Part shown: one piece after another, positions 24,903 to 25,693 of the stretch
Numbering within the stretch: position 1 is the first letter of the stretch
Layout: each line of letters begins with the position of its first letter
NCBI GenBank assembly: GCA_046155615.1
Contig: JBJXFP010000182.1
Span: 1 to 25,693, forward strand
DNA: 25,693 nt
Direction of reading: 5' to 3'
Origin: JANNVZ01 sp046155615
GTDB lineage: Bacteria > Bacteroidota > Bacteroidia > Flavobacteriales_D > Sanyastnellaceae
The notes under the pieces: generated by a model
The model's database searches: none
What the model saw: the letters and a program-made list of their open reading frames with translations, nothing else
Told to the model about the DNA's origin: nothing
Position numbers and translations under genes: made by a program

Positions 24903-25043
24903 AACATCACGCATAAAAGCTATCCGATTTCAAAAAAACAATATGCGTTTGCTCCTAACCAATATGCCTTTTTTCTAAATCAGTTTGCGTTTTGCTGTAA
25001 ACAGTTTGCCTTTTTACAAAAACGCAAACTCTTTTTTTATGTT
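24813..25043 (+). repeat. 21-nt periodic tandem array
   Basis: A core CA(A/G)T(A/T)TGCnTTT recurs with starts at 24834, 24876, 24939, 24960, 24981 and 25002; weaker in-phase units start at 24813 and 24855. All spacings are multiples of exactly 21. The two units at 24897 and 24918 are degenerate but keep the phase, as no base is gained or lost. The unit at 25023 has its left part inverted (GCAAACT) but keeps the T-run in phase. The remaining 10-13 bases of each unit vary. The array ends in a hairpin and T-run. It has the size of two helical turns and of seven codons, so DNA-level and protein-level explanations are both open. Confidence 0.8.
25003..25038 (+). terminator. hairpin plus T-run ending the 21-nt array
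   Basis: AGTTTGC (25003-25009) and GCAAACT (25024-25030) pair, as do TTTTT and AAAAA inside them, with a C-C mismatch between and a two-base loop. Seven T residues follow (25032-25038). It has the form of a plus-strand intrinsic terminator, though the stem is AT-rich and so weaker than the others in this window. Confidence 0.4.
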
Positions 25044-25122
25044 CTACGTGTAAAAATGGTGTGGTCAACCTGCCATTTGCAACAGGGCAATCGCAGTATG
25101 AATTTTAAATGATAACAAGTGC

Positions 25123-25314
25123 TACCCCGTAGGGGTTGAATATGAATAACCTCGGGTGAAACCCATGGTTGCCTGACGTTTGCGATTCGAGAACCCCGAA
25201 GGGGTTCAACCACCCCCATGATGATGTTGAACCCCTTCGGGGTTCTGTTAAAGAGTTGATCTGTTTCCCACGGGTTTCACCCGCGGTTAATGAAATTGAA
25301 CCCCTTCGGGGTTT
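25123..25314. repeat. REP-like nested palindromic element
   Basis: Four short palindromes of the type AACCCCnnnGGGGTT lie at 25124-25136, 25191-25207, 25229-25245 and 25299-25313. They are arranged with overall twofold symmetry: the middle pair forms a perfect 21-base inverted repeat (25190-25210 with 25226-25246), and the outer pair is embedded in a ~45-base inverted repeat (25123-25168 with 25268-25313) that includes CGGGTGAAACCC, with about seven differences. The sequence can fold as a cruciform. Similar CCCCGAAGGGG and GGGTGAAACCC elements occur dispersed in Bacteroidota genomes as far as I recall, so this is probably a REP/MITE-type dispersed repeat. Short open frames across it (PRRGST, PLRGS type peptides) are translation artefacts. 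Confidence 0.75.
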
Positions 25315-25445
25315 CCACTTATCCAATCAGGAAATTCTTCAAGAGAATCTATAAAGCGGTTGCCTGCCGCTGGCCAAAGGATAGTCGGTTCGCAGTGTAG
25401 TTTGCACCCTCCAATGCCCCTGCTTTATTACCCTTGCGCACTGAT

Positions 25446-25693
25446 ATGAAAATCCTGCTCCTCACCGATGGCATCTATCCCTATGTGATAGGAGGCATGC
25501 AAAAACACTCGCATTACTTAGCGAAGTTTCTTGCCGTGCAGGGGCACGGGGTAACACTTGTGCACTGTGTGGCGCACCATGCACCACTGCCTACCGAGGC
25601 AGAAGTGAAACATGCCTTGGGCCTTGAGGAAGTAAGTAATTTTGGAAGCATAGCTCTGCATTTTCCACCATCGGGATTTTTGCCCGGCCATTA
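25446..25693 (+). CDS. GT4-like glycosyltransferase, C-terminus cut by window edge
   Basis: An open frame from the ATG at 25446 runs off the right edge; 82 codons are visible. The N-terminus MKILLLTDGIYPYVIGGMQK followed by HSHYLAKFLAVQGHGVTLVH is a typical GT4 first strand, glycine-rich GGMQKH acceptor loop and first helix. Only the first part of the N-terminal domain is present, so donor-site motifs cannot be checked. It may begin another glycan gene cluster, separate from the one at 14134-18579. No Shine-Dalgarno site is visible. Confidence 0.8.
   Translation, partial: MKILLLTDGIYPYVIGGMQKHSHYLAKFLAVQGHGVTLVHCVAHHAPLPTEAEVKHALGLEEVSNFGSIALHFPPSGFLPGH

Larger units (their letters stand above)
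24603..25445. other. gene-poor region
   Basis: Over 800 bases between the fibronectin III leader and the last gene hold the 21-nt array, the REP-like element and little else. 24669-24797 is AT-rich without visible structure beyond two copies of GCGATGC. 25314-25445 contains a 5-bp hairpin (AGCGG/CCGCT) and, about 45 bases before the last gene, TAGTTTGC, which only partly resembles a -7 box. Confidence 0.5.

Noticed and set aside
24813..25043. CRISPR array
   Set aside because: The period of 21 is too short, the conserved part is only about 8-12 bases, units are degenerate, and no cas gene is nearby.
25037..25354. Short open frames across the palindromic repeat (peptides like PRRGST, PLRGS)
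   Set aside because: They are translations of the REP-like palindromes and appear on both strands, which marks them as artefacts.

Overview
The window looks like a chromosomal segment of a Bacteroidota bacterium, probably a free-living or environmental member of the Chitinophagales/Saprospirales/Sphingobacteriales side of the phylum (inference). The reasons are a type IX secretion (T9SS) cargo with a type B sorting domain followed by a PorP/SprF partner, a second cargo with a type A sorting tail, Bacteroidota-type -7 promoter boxes (TAnnTTTG), few Shine-Dalgarno sites, a DUF7793-like small protein and a Bacteroidota-type fibronectin III protein.

Layout. 1-332 (-): start of a DUF7793/STAS-like protein cut by the window edge. 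810-10871 (+): a 3031-residue secreted repeat protein (about 31 Ig/PKD-like repeats plus a type B T9SS tail) and a PorP/SprF outer-membrane partner, probably one transcript. 11092-13287 (-): a RecQ helicase with its own terminator, in which all four zinc-binding cysteines are missing. 13605-14012 (-): a small four-helix membrane protein. 14134-18579 (+): a tightly packed four-gene glycan cluster (short NeuB-like synthase, an unrecognised GT-B-like protein and two GT4-like glycosyltransferases) with overlapping or nearly touching genes. 18602-18961: a promoter box and a highly structured, apparently unannotated RNA, either free-standing or the leader of the next gene. 19049-23625 (+): a secreted S8 protease with an N-terminal propeller and a type A T9SS tail, translationally coupled to a lipoprotein. 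23796-24413 (-): a fibronectin III protein. 24603-25445: a gene-poor stretch with a 21-nt periodic array and a nested palindromic (REP-like) element. 25446-end: start of another GT4 glycosyltransferase.

How the parts fit. Much of the window serves the cell surface: two T9SS cargos, one PorP/SprF partner that probably helps deliver or anchor the giant repeat protein, a lipoprotein, and enzymes for a surface glycan. Links between these blocks beyond adjacency are inference.

The three observations most worth following are: (a) the sliding cysteine pair in the giant repeat protein, where 13 of 31 repeats carry an extra cysteine pair in one of four registers that obey an exact antiparallel-strand rule; (b) the structured RNA at 18640-18961, with a 44-bp quasi-continuous hairpin whose G-U pairs point to the + strand; (c) the 21-nt array at 24813-25043, whose conserved core varies mostly at synonymous codon positions in one frame, as if it encodes a degenerate Q(Y/F)AFxxx heptapeptide repeat.
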